Assembly (NCBI RefSeq): GCF_009862265.1
Contig: NZ_WWGX01000042.1
Coordinates: forward strand, 14,993 to 67,679
From: Streptomyces sp. SID8352
Lineage (GTDB): Bacteria > Actinomycetota > Actinomycetes > Streptomycetales > Streptomycetaceae
Length of the DNA stretch: 52,687 nt
Direction of reading: 5' to 3'
Position 1 is the stretch's first letter; each line of letters begins with the position of its first letter. Position numbers and translations under genes: made by a program. Positions 8,520 through 16,741 of the stretch are shown here, piece by piece. A model generated the notes under the pieces. The model was not told the origin of the DNA. It saw nothing but the letters and a program-made list of their open reading frames with translations, and searched no databases.

Positions 8520-8542
8520 AATGCGCATGCTAGATTCGCCTT
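8520..8542. promoter_or_regulatory. NsrR operator upstream of nsrR
   Basis: A second 23-bp 11-1-11 imperfect inverted repeat (AATGCGCATGC/t/AGATTCGCCTT), 7 of 11 symmetric, lies 16 bp upstream of the nsrR GTG. It shares the AATxxG half-site layout with the hmp site. It lies between nsrR and the divergent cupin gene and could affect both. Confidence 0.7.
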
Positions 8543-8652
8543 TGCATCCGGTCGGGGCCCTGTGCGGTGCGTCACGCGGCCGACCGTCCGGCAGCGGGCT
8601 CCCCGACCGGGCGGTCCGCCGGGGCAGTTGAGCAGAGGGACGGTGGCGGCTG

Positions 8653-9090
8653 ATGACTGCGGAGGACGGCGGGTCACCCGCCCCGGCCGGGGCGGGTCCC
8701 CTCCCGCGCCTGCTGTGCGACACGGCGGAGCTGGCGGAGCTCGGCGCCGGTGCCCCCACCGGGGCGCTCTGGCGGCTGGCGGAGCCGGGGCGGCAGCTCG
8801 ACGCCAATGTCGTCCGCCTCCCGGCCGCCGCCCGGGTGGACACCCACACCGAGCCCGATCTGGACGTCCTGCTGCTCGTGCTGGCCGGCGGGGCCGCCCT
8901 GGTCTGCGCCGACGGGGAGCACCCCCTGGCCCCGGGTGTCCTGACCTGGCTGCCGCACGGCTCCACGAGGGCGGTGACCGCGGGGCCGGAGGGCGTCACC
9001 TATCTGACCGTGCACCGGCGGCGGCCCGGCATGCGGATCCGGCCGCCGGAGGCGGCGGACCGCCTCCGGCCGCCCGGTACGCCCGTCTGA
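8653..9090 (+). CDS. Cupin-domain protein
   Basis: A small 145-residue protein with one cupin fold. A first strand set precedes RVDTHTEPDLDVLLLVLAGG (metal-ligand-like H-T-E pattern), and a second conserved motif follows around PGVLTWLPHGSTRAV (about residues 95-110). The biochemical role is unknown; small cupins act as metal-dependent enzymes or effector-binding modules. It is divergent from nsrR with 149 bp between starts, and the NsrR-like repeat lies in that gap, which makes a link to NO or redox stress plausible but unproven. The stop codon is inside a terminator hairpin shared with the convergent MFS gene. Confidence 0.75.
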   Translation: MTAEDGGSPAPAGAGPLPRLLCDTAELAELGAGAPTGALWRLAEPGRQLDANVVRLPAAARVDTHTEPDLDVLLLVLAGGAALVCADGEHPLAPGVLTWLPHGSTRAVTAGPEGVTYLTVHRRRPGMRIRPPEAADRLRPPGTPV

Positions 9091-9127
9091 CCCGGACCGC
9101 AACCCACGGCCCACCGGGGCGGGTCAG
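9087..9127. terminator. Hairpin containing both convergent stop codons
   Basis: An 8-bp perfect stem CTGACCCG/CGGGTCAG (9087-9094 with 9120-9127) holds the cupin stop (9088-9090) in the left arm and the MFS stop (9124-9126, minus strand) in the right arm. This compact arrangement suits a bidirectional terminator. Confidence 0.6.
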
Positions 9128-10368
9128 GGCGCCGGTGAGGCCGCCGCCGGGGCGCCGGGCGCCGGGGAGGCGGTCCCTGCCTCCGTGATCCCCGCCTCGG
9201 CGCGGCGGAGCAGCCCGTGACCGCTGGCGAGCACGGGGACGGCGAGGAGGAAGGTGGCGGCGCCGACGTAGAAGGGGACGCTCAGGTCGGTGGCGTCGGC
9301 GAGCCTCCCGGCGGCGTACGGGGCGAGACCGCCGCCGATGAAGCGCAGGAAGCCGTAGGCGGAGGAGGCGACGGAGCGTTCCACCGGCGCGACGAGCATG
9401 ACGGCCTGGGTCGTGAGGGTGTTGTTGACGCCGATGAAGGCCCCGCTGGCGATGACCGCCACGATCACCGCGGTGGGATCGCCGACCCCGGCGGCGATGA
9501 CGGCCATGACGACTCCCAGGCCGAGCAGGTTGGCGTAGAGCACCGGGGCGGTGCCGTAGCGGGCCTGGAGGCGGGGGGCGACCAGGACACTGAAGGCGGC
9601 GACGAGCAGGCCCCAGGCGGTGAAGACCAGGCCGAGCCGATGGGCGTTCAGCTCCATGGGGTACGGCGCGTAGCCGAGCATGGTGAAGAAGCCCCAGTTG
9701 TACAGCAGGGCCATGATGCCCATGGTGAGCAGGCCCTGGTGTCGCAGGGCCCTCAGCGGGGCGAGCGGCGAGGTGACCTTCTCCGGCCGGGGCAGGTCGG
9801 GGACGAGGACGACGGTGGCGATGAGGGCGACGGCCATCAGGGCGGCGACGCCGAAGAAGGGGCCGCGCCAGCTGATGGCGCCGAGTTCGCCGCCGAGCAG
9901 GGGGCCGACGGCTATGCCCAGGCCGAGGGCCGTCTCGTAGAGGATGATGGCGCCGCCGAAACCGCCGCTGGCGGAGGCCACGATGACGGCCAGCGAGGTG
10001 GCGATGAACAGGGCGTTGCCCAGGCCCCACCCCGCACGGAAGCCCACGATGCCGTTGATGGAGTCGGTGGTGCCGGCGAGCGCGGCGAAGACGACGATGA
10101 CGGCGAGCCCGGTGACCAGGGTGCGCTTGGCGCCGATGCGGCTGGAGACCCAGCCGACGATCAGCATGGCCACGGCGGTGACGATCAGATAGCTGCTGAA
10201 CAGCAGCGACACCTGGCTCGGGGTGGCGTCGAGGCTCTCCGCGAGCGCGGGCAGGATCGGGTCGACGAGGCCGATGCCCATGAAGGAGATCACACAGGCG
10301 AAGGCGACGGCCCAGACGGCCTTGGGCTGCCGGAACGGGCCTGCGGCCCTTCCGTGCGGTGCGGTCAT
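9124..10368 (-). CDS. MFS transporter (drug/metabolite exporter type)
   Basis: A 414-residue membrane protein with about 12 transmembrane segments. After the first helix it reads GLVDPILPALAESLDATPSQVSLLFSSY, typical of DHA-type exporters of the AraJ/Bcr-like group. The motif VGWVSSRIGAKRTL sits in the helix 2-3 loop. The C-terminal tail is Ala/Pro-rich and probably cytoplasmic and disordered. The ATG at 10368 is followed directly by the cytosolic N-terminus. A MarR-family repressor gene lies 233 bp upstream in the same direction, the usual pairing for an inducible efflux pump. The substrate is unknown. Confidence 0.85.
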   Translation of the reverse strand: MTAPHGRAAGPFRQPKAVWAVAFACVISFMGIGLVDPILPALAESLDATPSQVSLLFSSYLIVTAVAMLIVGWVSSRIGAKRTLVTGLAVIVVFAALAGTTDSINGIVGFRAGWGLGNALFIATSLAVIVASASGGFGGAIILYETALGLGIAVGPLLGGELGAISWRGPFFGVAALMAVALIATVVLVPDLPRPEKVTSPLAPLRALRHQGLLTMGIMALLYNWGFFTMLGYAPYPMELNAHRLGLVFTAWGLLVAAFSVLVAPRLQARYGTAPVLYANLLGLGVVMAVIAAGVGDPTAVIVAVIASGAFIGVNNTLTTQAVMLVAPVERSVASSAYGFLRFIGGGLAPYAAGRLADATDLSVPFYVGAATFLLAVPVLASGHGLLRRAEAGITEAGTASPAPGAPAAASPAP

Positions 10369-10601
10369 ACGCGTTCACTTCCCGGAACGGTGAGATGGGG
10401 CAGGGGCAGGGGAGGACGGGGGCAAGGGGCGGGAAAGGCGGTGGGGAGGACGGGAGGAGCACCTGGCGGCGCCGGGGCGGAGGACCGGGGCGGTACGGGG
10501 GGGAGCGCGGGGGCGACGGAGCCACCGCATGGCACGACGGTCCGGACCCGGCCCGGCGCCGCGGTCCGGCCGCCCGGGCACGGCCCCCGTACCGCACCCG
10601 G

Positions 10602-11069
10602 TCAGACCGGGTCCCGGCCGTCCTCGATCACCCGGGCCAGCGCCAGGAGCGCGGTACCGGTCGCGCGCCGCTCCGGCTCGGTCAGCTCGCCGAGGAGCCG
10701 CTGGAACGCGCGGGAGCGCTCGGCGCGGCGCTGTTCGAGGACGTCGCGCCCGGTGGGCGTCAGCCCGACGAGCACGCCCCGGCCGTCACGGGCGTCGGCG
10801 CTGCGCCGGACCAGTCCGGCGCGCTCCAGGCGGGTGACGAGCTGGGTCGTGCCGGGCTGTGAGACGCCCTCGGCACGGGCCAGTTCGGTCAGCCGCTGCG
10901 GCCCCTCGCGGCTCAGCCGGGCCAGTGCCGAGGAGGCGGCGGTGCTGAGGCCGCCCGCGCGGGCACTCAGCCGTACGTACCGCACCAGATGCTCCACGGC
11001 GGTGATCAGATCCTCCGGGGAGGCGTCCCCGGGTTCCGCTGCACTCGACTCCATAAGCGCATTATGCAT
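10602..11069 (-). CDS. MarR-family transcriptional regulator
   Basis: A 155-residue MarR protein. The winged HTH spans about residues 55-110, with LTELARAEGVSQPGTTQLVTRLERAGLVRR as HTH and recognition helix and DARDGRGVLVGLTPTG as the wing. It probably represses itself and the MFS exporter downstream (233-bp gap, same strand). The start is uncertain: the ATG at 11069 has no ribosome binding site, and the next ATG (11054) has none either, so the message may be leaderless. The dyad at 11061-11080 covers the 11069 start, which would place the repressor directly over its own initiation point. Confidence 0.85.
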   Translation of the reverse strand: MHNALMESSAAEPGDASPEDLITAVEHLVRYVRLSARAGGLSTAASSALARLSREGPQRLTELARAEGVSQPGTTQLVTRLERAGLVRRSADARDGRGVLVGLTPTGRDVLEQRRAERSRAFQRLLGELTEPERRATGTALLALARVIEDGRDPV

Positions 11070-11080
11070 TTAGATGTATT
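11061..11080. promoter_or_regulatory. Putative MarR operator over the marR start
   Basis: On the minus strand this reads AATACAT-CTAA-ATGCATAAT, an AT-rich interrupted dyad (half-sites ATACAT/ATGCAT, 5 of 6 matching) that stands out in GC-rich surroundings and includes the marR ATG at 11067-11069. Confidence 0.5.
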
Positions 11081-11159
11081 GTGAAACAAGATGGTCCGGC
11101 GCGCCGCTGGGCACCCGGCCCGCGAGGCCCCCGGGGCCCGACCGGACGGAGGCGGCGGG

Positions 11160-11852
11160 ATGGACGAGTGGCGCGTCTTCGCGCAGCACATGGCCGCGCT
11201 CGCGCGCGACCTCCTGGCACAGCAGTCGGTGAGCGACACCCTGGAGCGGATCACGCGCGCGGCAGTCGAGCTGATGGAGGGCTGCGACGCGGCCGGCATC
11301 CTGGTCCTGCGGGGCGGGCACGTGGAGTCCCTCGCCCCGACCGAGCAGGTGGTGGTCGAGAGCGACCGGCTCCAGGAGCGGCTCCGGGAGGGCCCGTGCT
11401 TCGACGCCGCCCACCCCGAGACCGGGGAGCGGCGGTTCCGGATCGCCGACTTCGACGACCCGGCGACGCGCTGGCCCCGCTATGTGCCCGAGGCGCGCGG
11501 GCTGGGCCTCGGCGGCATGATGGGCATCCTGCTGTTCACCGAGGACGAGGACCTGGGCGCGCTGAACTTCTACTCCCGGAAGCGGGGCGCTTTCACCGAG
11601 GCTAGCGAGACCGCCGGATGGCTTCTCGCCTCCCACGCCGCGGTCGCCTTCTCCAGCGCGCGCACCCACGCCCAGTTGCAGGATGCCATCGGCACCCGGC
11701 ACGTCATCGGGGAGGCCATGGGCATCCTCATGGGCCGCCACGGCTTCACCGAGGACCAGGCCTTCGCGACGCTGCGCCGCTACTCACAGGACCGCAACAT
11801 CAAGCTCCGCGAGGTCGCCCGGCGGGTCTGCGAGCGGGGCGGGCCGCCCTGA
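11160..11852 (+). CDS. GAF-ANTAR domain protein, probable RNA-binding antiterminator
   Basis: A 230-residue two-domain regulator. Residues about 15-155 form a GAF sensor domain (TLERITRAAVELMEGCDAAGI through LGALNFYSRKRGAF). Residues about 168-225 form an ANTAR RNA-binding helical domain, with IGEAMGILMGRHGFTEDQAFATLRRYSQDRNIKLREVARRV showing the conserved Ala, aromatic and basic positions. ANTAR proteins bind paired hexaloop RNA hairpins and block termination; the ligand sensed by this GAF domain is unknown. The ATG at 11160 was chosen over the GTG at 11091 because GGAGG lies about 8 bases upstream. It is divergent from marR with 90 bp between starts. Confidence 0.88.
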   Translation: MDEWRVFAQHMAALARDLLAQQSVSDTLERITRAAVELMEGCDAAGILVLRGGHVESLAPTEQVVVESDRLQERLREGPCFDAAHPETGERRFRIADFDDPATRWPRYVPEARGLGLGGMMGILLFTEDEDLGALNFYSRKRGAFTEASETAGWLLASHAAVAFSSARTHAQLQDAIGTRHVIGEAMGILMGRHGFTEDQAFATLRRYSQDRNIKLREVARRVCERGGPP

Positions 11853-12367
11853 CGTCCGGCCGGGCGGCGCACCGGGCCCGGCGGCCGGGGTCCGCCGTGG
11901 CCACGGCGCGGCGGGGCCTCGCCGCGCCGTGGCCGGCCGCCCGGGCGCACGGCACCGCGTGTCCCCGCGCCGCACACCGCGTGCCCCCGGGCCACGCACC
12001 GGTCGTCGCACCCCCGCGGAGCGCGTCCACGCCGCACACGCGCCTGCGGGGCGGCACCCCGCACCCGGGCACCCCGCACCCGGCACCCGGCACCCGGCAC
12101 CCGGCACCCGGCAAGCATCGCGACGGGCGGCAGCACCGCGCCCCGTCGGGCCACGGCCGGGCCGTACCCGCCCGCGCCGCCCTCCCCCGTACGATTTCCG
12201 CCCGCGCCCACCCCGAGCGCCGACGGGGAACCGCGTGTGCACACGGCGCGACCGGCGGCCCGCCCCCGAGCCCCTCACCTGCCCTGTCGGTTACGTGACG
12301 TTTGCCCCTCTCCGTCCTGGTAACTCCGGGAATCCGGTGGCCGATCCCCGACTCTCCGGGAGGCGCG
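11853..12367. other. Gene-free interval with heptamer tandem repeat
   Basis: No convincing gene lies in these 515 bp. Overlapping frames are Arg/Pro/Gly-rich compositional shadows without ribosome binding sites. The middle carries CAC/GCACCC-rich simple-sequence DNA, including the 7-mer repeat at 12061-12113. The 3' end (about 12290-12367) is less GC-rich and should hold the promoter of the next gene. Confidence 0.6.
12061..12113. repeat. GCACCCG heptamer tandem repeat
   Basis: Five uninterrupted copies of the 7-mer GCACCCG occupy 12076-12110, with a partial sixth to 12113 and imperfect copies before it from 12061. It is a variable-number-type microsatellite in the intergenic space after the GAF-ANTAR gene. 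Confidence 0.85.
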
Positions 12368-12769
12368 ATGTGGAACCGTAAGCGCAGGAAGGGGCGCCGT
12401 CCCGCTCAGCCCGTCCGCATGGAGCTGTGCGACCTGTGCGCCGACATCTTTCCCGAGAGCGAGGCGGTCCGCGGCTATGTGCCGGACTCCTCCGCCGCCC
12501 ACGCCACCAACGACTGGTACGACGGACTGCGGCTCATCACCGCCTGCTGCGACGAGCACTTCGACGTGGTCAAGGACGACTACCGGCACCGGCCCTTCGT
12601 GGAGGAGGAGCTGTGGGCCGCCAAGGTGGCGCGGGCGCTGACCACGGGCCCGCCGGAGCTGTCCATGGACCAGCTCGCCGGCCGCACCGGACTGCACGAG
12701 CCGCAGATCCGCCGCGCCATCGCCTGGCACAACGAGCGGATGCGCCAGCAGCACCGCATGGACCCCTGA
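12368..12769 (+). CDS. Conserved-looking hypothetical protein with Cys/His pairs
   Basis: A 133-residue soluble protein I cannot name. It starts with a very basic tail (MWNRKRRKGRRP). It then has CDLCADIF (C-x2-C, about residues 20-23), later ACCDEHFD (Cys-Cys and His, about residues 58-62), a spacing that could bind a zinc ion. The C-terminal part has an HTH-like stretch LSMDQLAGRTGLHEPQIRRAIAWHNERM (about 97-124), so a small DNA-binding protein is possible. The ATG at 12368 follows GGGAGG by a good distance and is preferred to an upstream in-frame start. A perfect hairpin follows the stop. Confidence 0.72.
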   Translation: MWNRKRRKGRRPAQPVRMELCDLCADIFPESEAVRGYVPDSSAAHATNDWYDGLRLITACCDEHFDVVKDDYRHRPFVEEELWAAKVARALTTGPPELSMDQLAGRTGLHEPQIRRAIAWHNERMRQQHRMDP

Positions 12770-12786
12770 CCCGTCCGGCCCCTTCC

Positions 12787-12818
12787 GAGGGCCGCCCCCG
12801 CCGGCGCGGGCGGCCCTC
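12787..12818. terminator. Hairpin terminator, 11-bp perfect stem
   Basis: GAGGGCCGCCC (12787-12797) pairs with GGGCGGCCCTC (12808-12818) across a 10-base loop, 17 bp after the stop of the hypothetical gene. It is a strong factor-independent candidate without a U-tract. Confidence 0.75.
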
Positions 12819-13287
12819 CGGCATGTCCCCCGCCCCGGCGCCCGCCCTGGTACGCCCGGGCCCGTAGGCCAGGTGGCCCAGCCCGGGAACGGTGCGCGGG
12901 GCGCGGACGCACGGCGTCGGCGGGGGTGCCCGGCACCGCCCGCCACGGGCCGGGGCGTCCACGGCCGCCCGAGCGGGAGCGGACGCCGGAGGCGGGAGCA
13001 GGCGCCTGTCGGACGTTCCGCGCTCCAGCCCGCGCACGCGGCTGCCCGCCCCGCGCGACCGGAGCCACCCGCCGGGCCGCCGTCCCCCGTGCCACGAAGC
13101 CGGCCGGACGCGGACGTGCCCGGCGGGCCGTGATCGGTCACCCTGGAGTAGCAGGACCCGTGCCCGGCGGTGGAGTCCGTCCCCCCGCCGCGCCCCGGCA
13201 CCTCCGCCGCGCCCGGCACCGGCCGATCGCGGCCCGCGCCCGCCGCGGGCGACCGCCGGGACCACCAGGACCGCCCGAGGAGCACCG
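12819..13287. other. Gene-free interval before the YihY gene
   Basis: About 470 bp with no supported gene. Frames on either strand are Arg/Ala/Pro-rich and lack ribosome binding sites. Only the last bases matter visibly: GAGGAG at 13277-13282 is the ribosome binding site of the next gene. Confidence 0.55.
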
Positions 13288-14091
13288 TTGAACCACCGGC
13301 ACCGGCACGCGCCGCACCGCGTGTGGGACCGGCTGGCCGCGTCCGCCCTGATCCGGCGCGGCCGGGACCTGGAGCTGATGCACCGCGCGATGGGGTTCGC
13401 CACGCTCGCCCTGGTCACATTGGCGCCGCTGCTGATCGTGGTGGCGGCGGCCGATCCGCTGGAGCGCGGCGGCTTCGCCTCCTGGCTGGCGGACGGGATG
13501 GGTCTGTCCGGGCGGTCGGCGCGGGTGCTGACGGACATCATCAGCCCGCCCACCGAGGTCATCGGCACCACGAGCGTCTGGGGCGGCATCGCCCTGGCCG
13601 TGTTCGGCATCTCGTTCGCCTCCAGCGTGCAGAACGGCTACGAGCGGGTCTGGGGGCTGCCGTCCGGGCCGTGGCACCGCGTGTGGCGCCAGGCGACCTG
13701 GGTGGTGATGCTCACCGCCTACCTCTACCAGGAGGTGCAGACCCGCACGGCGCTCCAGGGCTGGACCCGCATCGCGCTCTCCACGGTCACCGGGCTGCTG
13801 TTCTTCTGGTGGGCGCAGCGCTTCCTGCTGGGCGGGCAGGTCCGCTGGCGTGACCTGCTGCCGGGGGCCATCGCCACCATGGTGGGCCTGGTCGGGCTGC
13901 GCGGCTTCTCCTACCTGGTGTTCACCCCGCTCATCCTCGACAACGCGATCAGCTACGGCACCGTGGGCATCGTGCTGGTGGTGGAGTCCTGGCTGATCGG
14001 TGTGGGGTTCGTCGTCTTCGGTGGGTCGATGTTCGGCCACTGGTTCTGCGAACACCACTGGTGGACCCGCCACATCGACCGCGAGGAGTGA
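13288..14091 (+). CDS. YihY/BrkB-family membrane protein
   Basis: A 267-residue integral membrane protein with about six hydrophobic segments. The pattern matches YihY/BrkB: an N-terminal amphipathic segment and helix (RAMGFATLALVTLAPLLIVVAAA), then helices near residues 85-105, 140-160, 190-210 and 225-250. It was once misannotated as RNase BN; the function of the family is unresolved. The start is a TTG (13288) five bases after GAGGAG. No ATG or GTG with a ribosome binding site gives the full N-terminal segment. The tail ends with a His/Trp-rich cytosolic segment. Confidence 0.8.
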   Translation: MNHRHRHAPHRVWDRLAASALIRRGRDLELMHRAMGFATLALVTLAPLLIVVAAADPLERGGFASWLADGMGLSGRSARVLTDIISPPTEVIGTTSVWGGIALAVFGISFASSVQNGYERVWGLPSGPWHRVWRQATWVVMLTAYLYQEVQTRTALQGWTRIALSTVTGLLFFWWAQRFLLGGQVRWRDLLPGAIATMVGLVGLRGFSYLVFTPLILDNAISYGTVGIVLVVESWLIGVGFVVFGGSMFGHWFCEHHWWTRHIDREE

Positions 14092-14275
14092 CCTCCCCGG
14101 GCGCGGGGTGCACGGCCACCGGAATACGGGGCACGGCCGCCCCGGGGTACGGGGGCGCGGAGGTCCGTGGAGGCCGGGCGGGGCGTCCGGGACGGCGGTG
14201 CCGACGGGCGGCGGGCGGCCTCCCGGCGCAGAATGCGCCTGGTGGGACATGCGCGAGCGACAGGAGGGCGACACC

Positions 14276-15814
14276 GTGGCCGACGCGAAGCCTGACGGCC
14301 GGTCCGGCCCTCCGGGCCCGGGGACGACGCCGAGCGCGGTGGCGGACCTGCCCCACCAGGTGCGCGAGGAGCTGACCCGCCGTCTGCGGCGCCGCGGGCG
14401 GGCGCTGCGCGAGGAGGACGTGCAGGTCGTCGAGGGCCCGCTGCTCAGGCGCGCGGTCGGCGCCTCGGCCCTCGGCAACTGCATGGAGTGGTTCGACTTC
14501 GGCGTGTACAGCTATCTGGCCGCCACCATCGGCAAGGTGTTCTTCCCCGGCGCCTCCCCCGCCGCCCAGGTCATCTCGTCCTTCGCGACCTTCGCCGCGG
14601 CGTTCGTGGTGCGCCCGCTCGGCGGACTCTTCTTCGGTCCGCTCGGGGACCGGGTCGGCCGGCAGAAGGTCCTCGCCACCACCATGATCATGATGGCGCT
14701 GGGCACCTTCGCGATCGGCCTGATCCCGTCCTACGCCACCATCGGCGTCGCCGCCCCGGTCCTGCTGCTGGTCGCCCGGATGGTCCAGGGCTTCTCCACG
14801 GGGGGCGAGTACGGCGGCGCCACCACCTTCGTCGCCGAGTACTCACCCGACCGGCGGCGCGGGTTCCTGTCGAGCTGGCTCGACTTCGGCACCTTCGTCG
14901 GCTACGCGCTGGGCTCGGCGCTGGTGACCGTGCTCAACCTGGCGCTGACCGACGCCCAGATGCTCTCCTGGGGCTGGCGGCTGCCGTTCCTGATCGCCGG
15001 GCCGCTCGGCGTCATCGGTCTCTACATCCGGCTGAAGCTGGAGGAGTCGCCCGCTTTCCAGCAGCAGTTGGACGAGCACGAGAAGTCCCTCGCCCAGGAG
15101 TCGGCGGGCAAGGAGCTGAAGGGCGTCGTCCAGCGGCACTGGCGGCCCCTGCTGGTCTGCGTGGGCCTGGTCCTGCTCTACAACGTCACGAACTACATGG
15201 TCACCGGCTATCTGCCCACCTACCAGACGGAGACCCTGCACCGGTCCAGCGGTCTGTCGGATGTGCTGGTGCTCGCCGCCATGGTGTGGATCGTGGTGCT
15301 GATCACCTTCCTGGGACGGCTCAGCGACCACGTCGGGCGGCGCCCGCTCTACGCGGTCGGCGCCGCCGCGATGATCGTCCTGGCCGTGCCGGCCTTCCTG
15401 CTGATCCGGGCGGACGGGGTGTGGGCGCCGGTCTGCGGCGTCCTGATCCTGGCCACCCTGCTGGCCTGCTTCGCCGCGCCGAGCGCCGCCACCCTCCCGG
15501 CGCTGTTCCCGACCGCCGTCCGCTACGCGGCCATGGGCATCGGATTCAACCTCTCCGTCGCCGCGTTCGGCGGTACCACGCCGCTGGTCACCGAGGCGCT
15601 GGTGAGCGTGACCGGCGACGAACTGATGCCCGCCTACTACCTGATGCTGGCCGGGGCGATCGGCCTGGTGACGGTGCGGTTCCTGCCGGAGAGCGCGCGG
15701 GTGCCGCTCGACGGTTCCCAGCCGATGGTCGGTTCCCAGCAGGAGCGGCGGGAGCTGGTCCGGGTCTCCCGGGACCTCTACAACGCCTCCAAGGAACGCT
15801 CCGACGCCGTCTGA
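14276..15814 (+). CDS. MFS transporter, metabolite:H+ symporter (ProP-like)
   Basis: A 512-residue transporter of the MHS group, which includes ProP (proline/glycine betaine) and alpha-ketoglutarate permeases. After an 80-residue charged cytosolic N-tail, ALGNCMEWFDFGVYSYLA is the MHS signature helix. FFGPLGDRVGRQKVL is the loop 2-3 motif, and FSTGGEYGGATTFVAEYSP is the highly conserved helix-5 region. A charged insert (QQLDEHEKSLAQESAGKE) lies in the central loop. The GTG at 14276 is preceded by AGGAGG with 8 bases spacing. Osmoprotectant uptake is plausible; the substrate is not provable from sequence. Its 3' end overlaps the convergent EamA gene by 37 bp. Confidence 0.88.
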   Translation: MADAKPDGRSGPPGPGTTPSAVADLPHQVREELTRRLRRRGRALREEDVQVVEGPLLRRAVGASALGNCMEWFDFGVYSYLAATIGKVFFPGASPAAQVISSFATFAAAFVVRPLGGLFFGPLGDRVGRQKVLATTMIMMALGTFAIGLIPSYATIGVAAPVLLLVARMVQGFSTGGEYGGATTFVAEYSPDRRRGFLSSWLDFGTFVGYALGSALVTVLNLALTDAQMLSWGWRLPFLIAGPLGVIGLYIRLKLEESPAFQQQLDEHEKSLAQESAGKELKGVVQRHWRPLLVCVGLVLLYNVTNYMVTGYLPTYQTETLHRSSGLSDVLVLAAMVWIVVLITFLGRLSDHVGRRPLYAVGAAAMIVLAVPAFLLIRADGVWAPVCGVLILATLLACFAAPSAATLPALFPTAVRYAAMGIGFNLSVAAFGGTTPLVTEALVSVTGDELMPAYYLMLAGAIGLVTVRFLPESARVPLDGSQPMVGSQQERRELVRVSRDLYNASKERSDAV

Positions 15815-16707
15815 CCCGCCGTCGCCGGGCGCCGTCGGCGCGGCAGCGGGACGCCCGAGCCGAGCGCCACCCCTGCGCAGACCAGGGCGCTGCCGACGGC
15901 CTGCGCGGGACCGTAGCCGCCGGTGCCCACGAGCGGGGCGGTGCAGGCGGCGGCGACCGGGATGAGCCCGGAGAACAGGGTGGCGCGCTCGGCCCCGATC
16001 CGCTGCATGCCCATGTACCAGCAGACGAAGCCGACGACGGTGACCACGGCCGCCTGCCACAGCAGCGCCCCGGTCTCGACCGCGTCCGGGCGGCGCAGCC
16101 AGCCGGTGCCGTCCATCAGCCATCCGGCCGCCGCCGACTCGGCCGCGGCGATCCCGCAGACCACGGTGGACAGCAGCCGGGGGCCCAGCGGCCGGACGAC
16201 GGGCACCGCGAGGACGGCGAACCCGGTCTCCCCGGCCAGGGCGCACACCGAGAAGGCGAGCCCCGGGCCGTCGGTGCGGCCCCAGCCCTGCACGGTGAAC
16301 GCCCCGGCCGCCACGAACGCCGCCCCGTACAGGACCAGTCGTTGCGGGCGGCGGCCCTCCGTCAGCGGCACCAGGACGGCGACCACCACGGGCGCGCAGC
16401 CCACCAGGACGCCGGGCACCGCCGGTTCCGCCGTGCGTTCGGCGGCGAGCACGGCCAGGTTGAAGCCGACCATGCCGACGGCGGCGAGCAGCGCCAGCCG
16501 GAGCCACCGCCCGGGCCCGAGGGCGCGCAGCCGGGCCCCGGCGCCACGGGCGGCGAGCGGGAGCAGGAGCAGGAAGGCGAGGGCGTAGCGGAGGAACTGG
16601 CCCCCGGCGTACGGGTAGTCGCCGAGCACGCTGTTGGCGGTGAAGGAGGCTCCGACGAGGAGGCAGGCGAACGCGGCGAGCAGGCCGCCGCGGGTGGTGG
16701 CGTTCAT
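15778..16707 (-). CDS. EamA/DMT-family transporter
   Basis: A 309-residue protein with ten hydrophobic segments arranged as two five-helix EamA repeats (about residues 5-135 and 150-290), typical of drug/metabolite exporters such as amino acid effluxers. The ATG at 16707 begins the first helix with a short N-tail. The C-terminal codons overlap the tail of the convergent ProP-like gene; the stop is a TAG (15778-15780). The substrate is unknown. A direct repeat containing GGGG-x-CCA-ATTCCG (16742-16779) lies 35-72 bp upstream and may be regulatory. Confidence 0.85.
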   Translation of the reverse strand: MNATTRGGLLAAFACLLVGASFTANSVLGDYPYAGGQFLRYALAFLLLLPLAARGAGARLRALGPGRWLRLALLAAVGMVGFNLAVLAAERTAEPAVPGVLVGCAPVVVAVLVPLTEGRRPQRLVLYGAAFVAAGAFTVQGWGRTDGPGLAFSVCALAGETGFAVLAVPVVRPLGPRLLSTVVCGIAAAESAAAGWLMDGTGWLRRPDAVETGALLWQAAVVTVVGFVCWYMGMQRIGAERATLFSGLIPVAAACTAPLVGTGGYGPAQAVGSALVCAGVALGSGVPLPRRRRPATAGQTASERSLEAL

Positions 16708-16741
16708 GGTGACGACGCTAGGAGCCGGGGCGGTCCGGGAC

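Noticed and set aside
12061..12113. CRISPR-like look of repeated GCACCCG
   Set aside because: Units are 7 bp and abutted without spacers, and no cas gene is present; it is a microsatellite.
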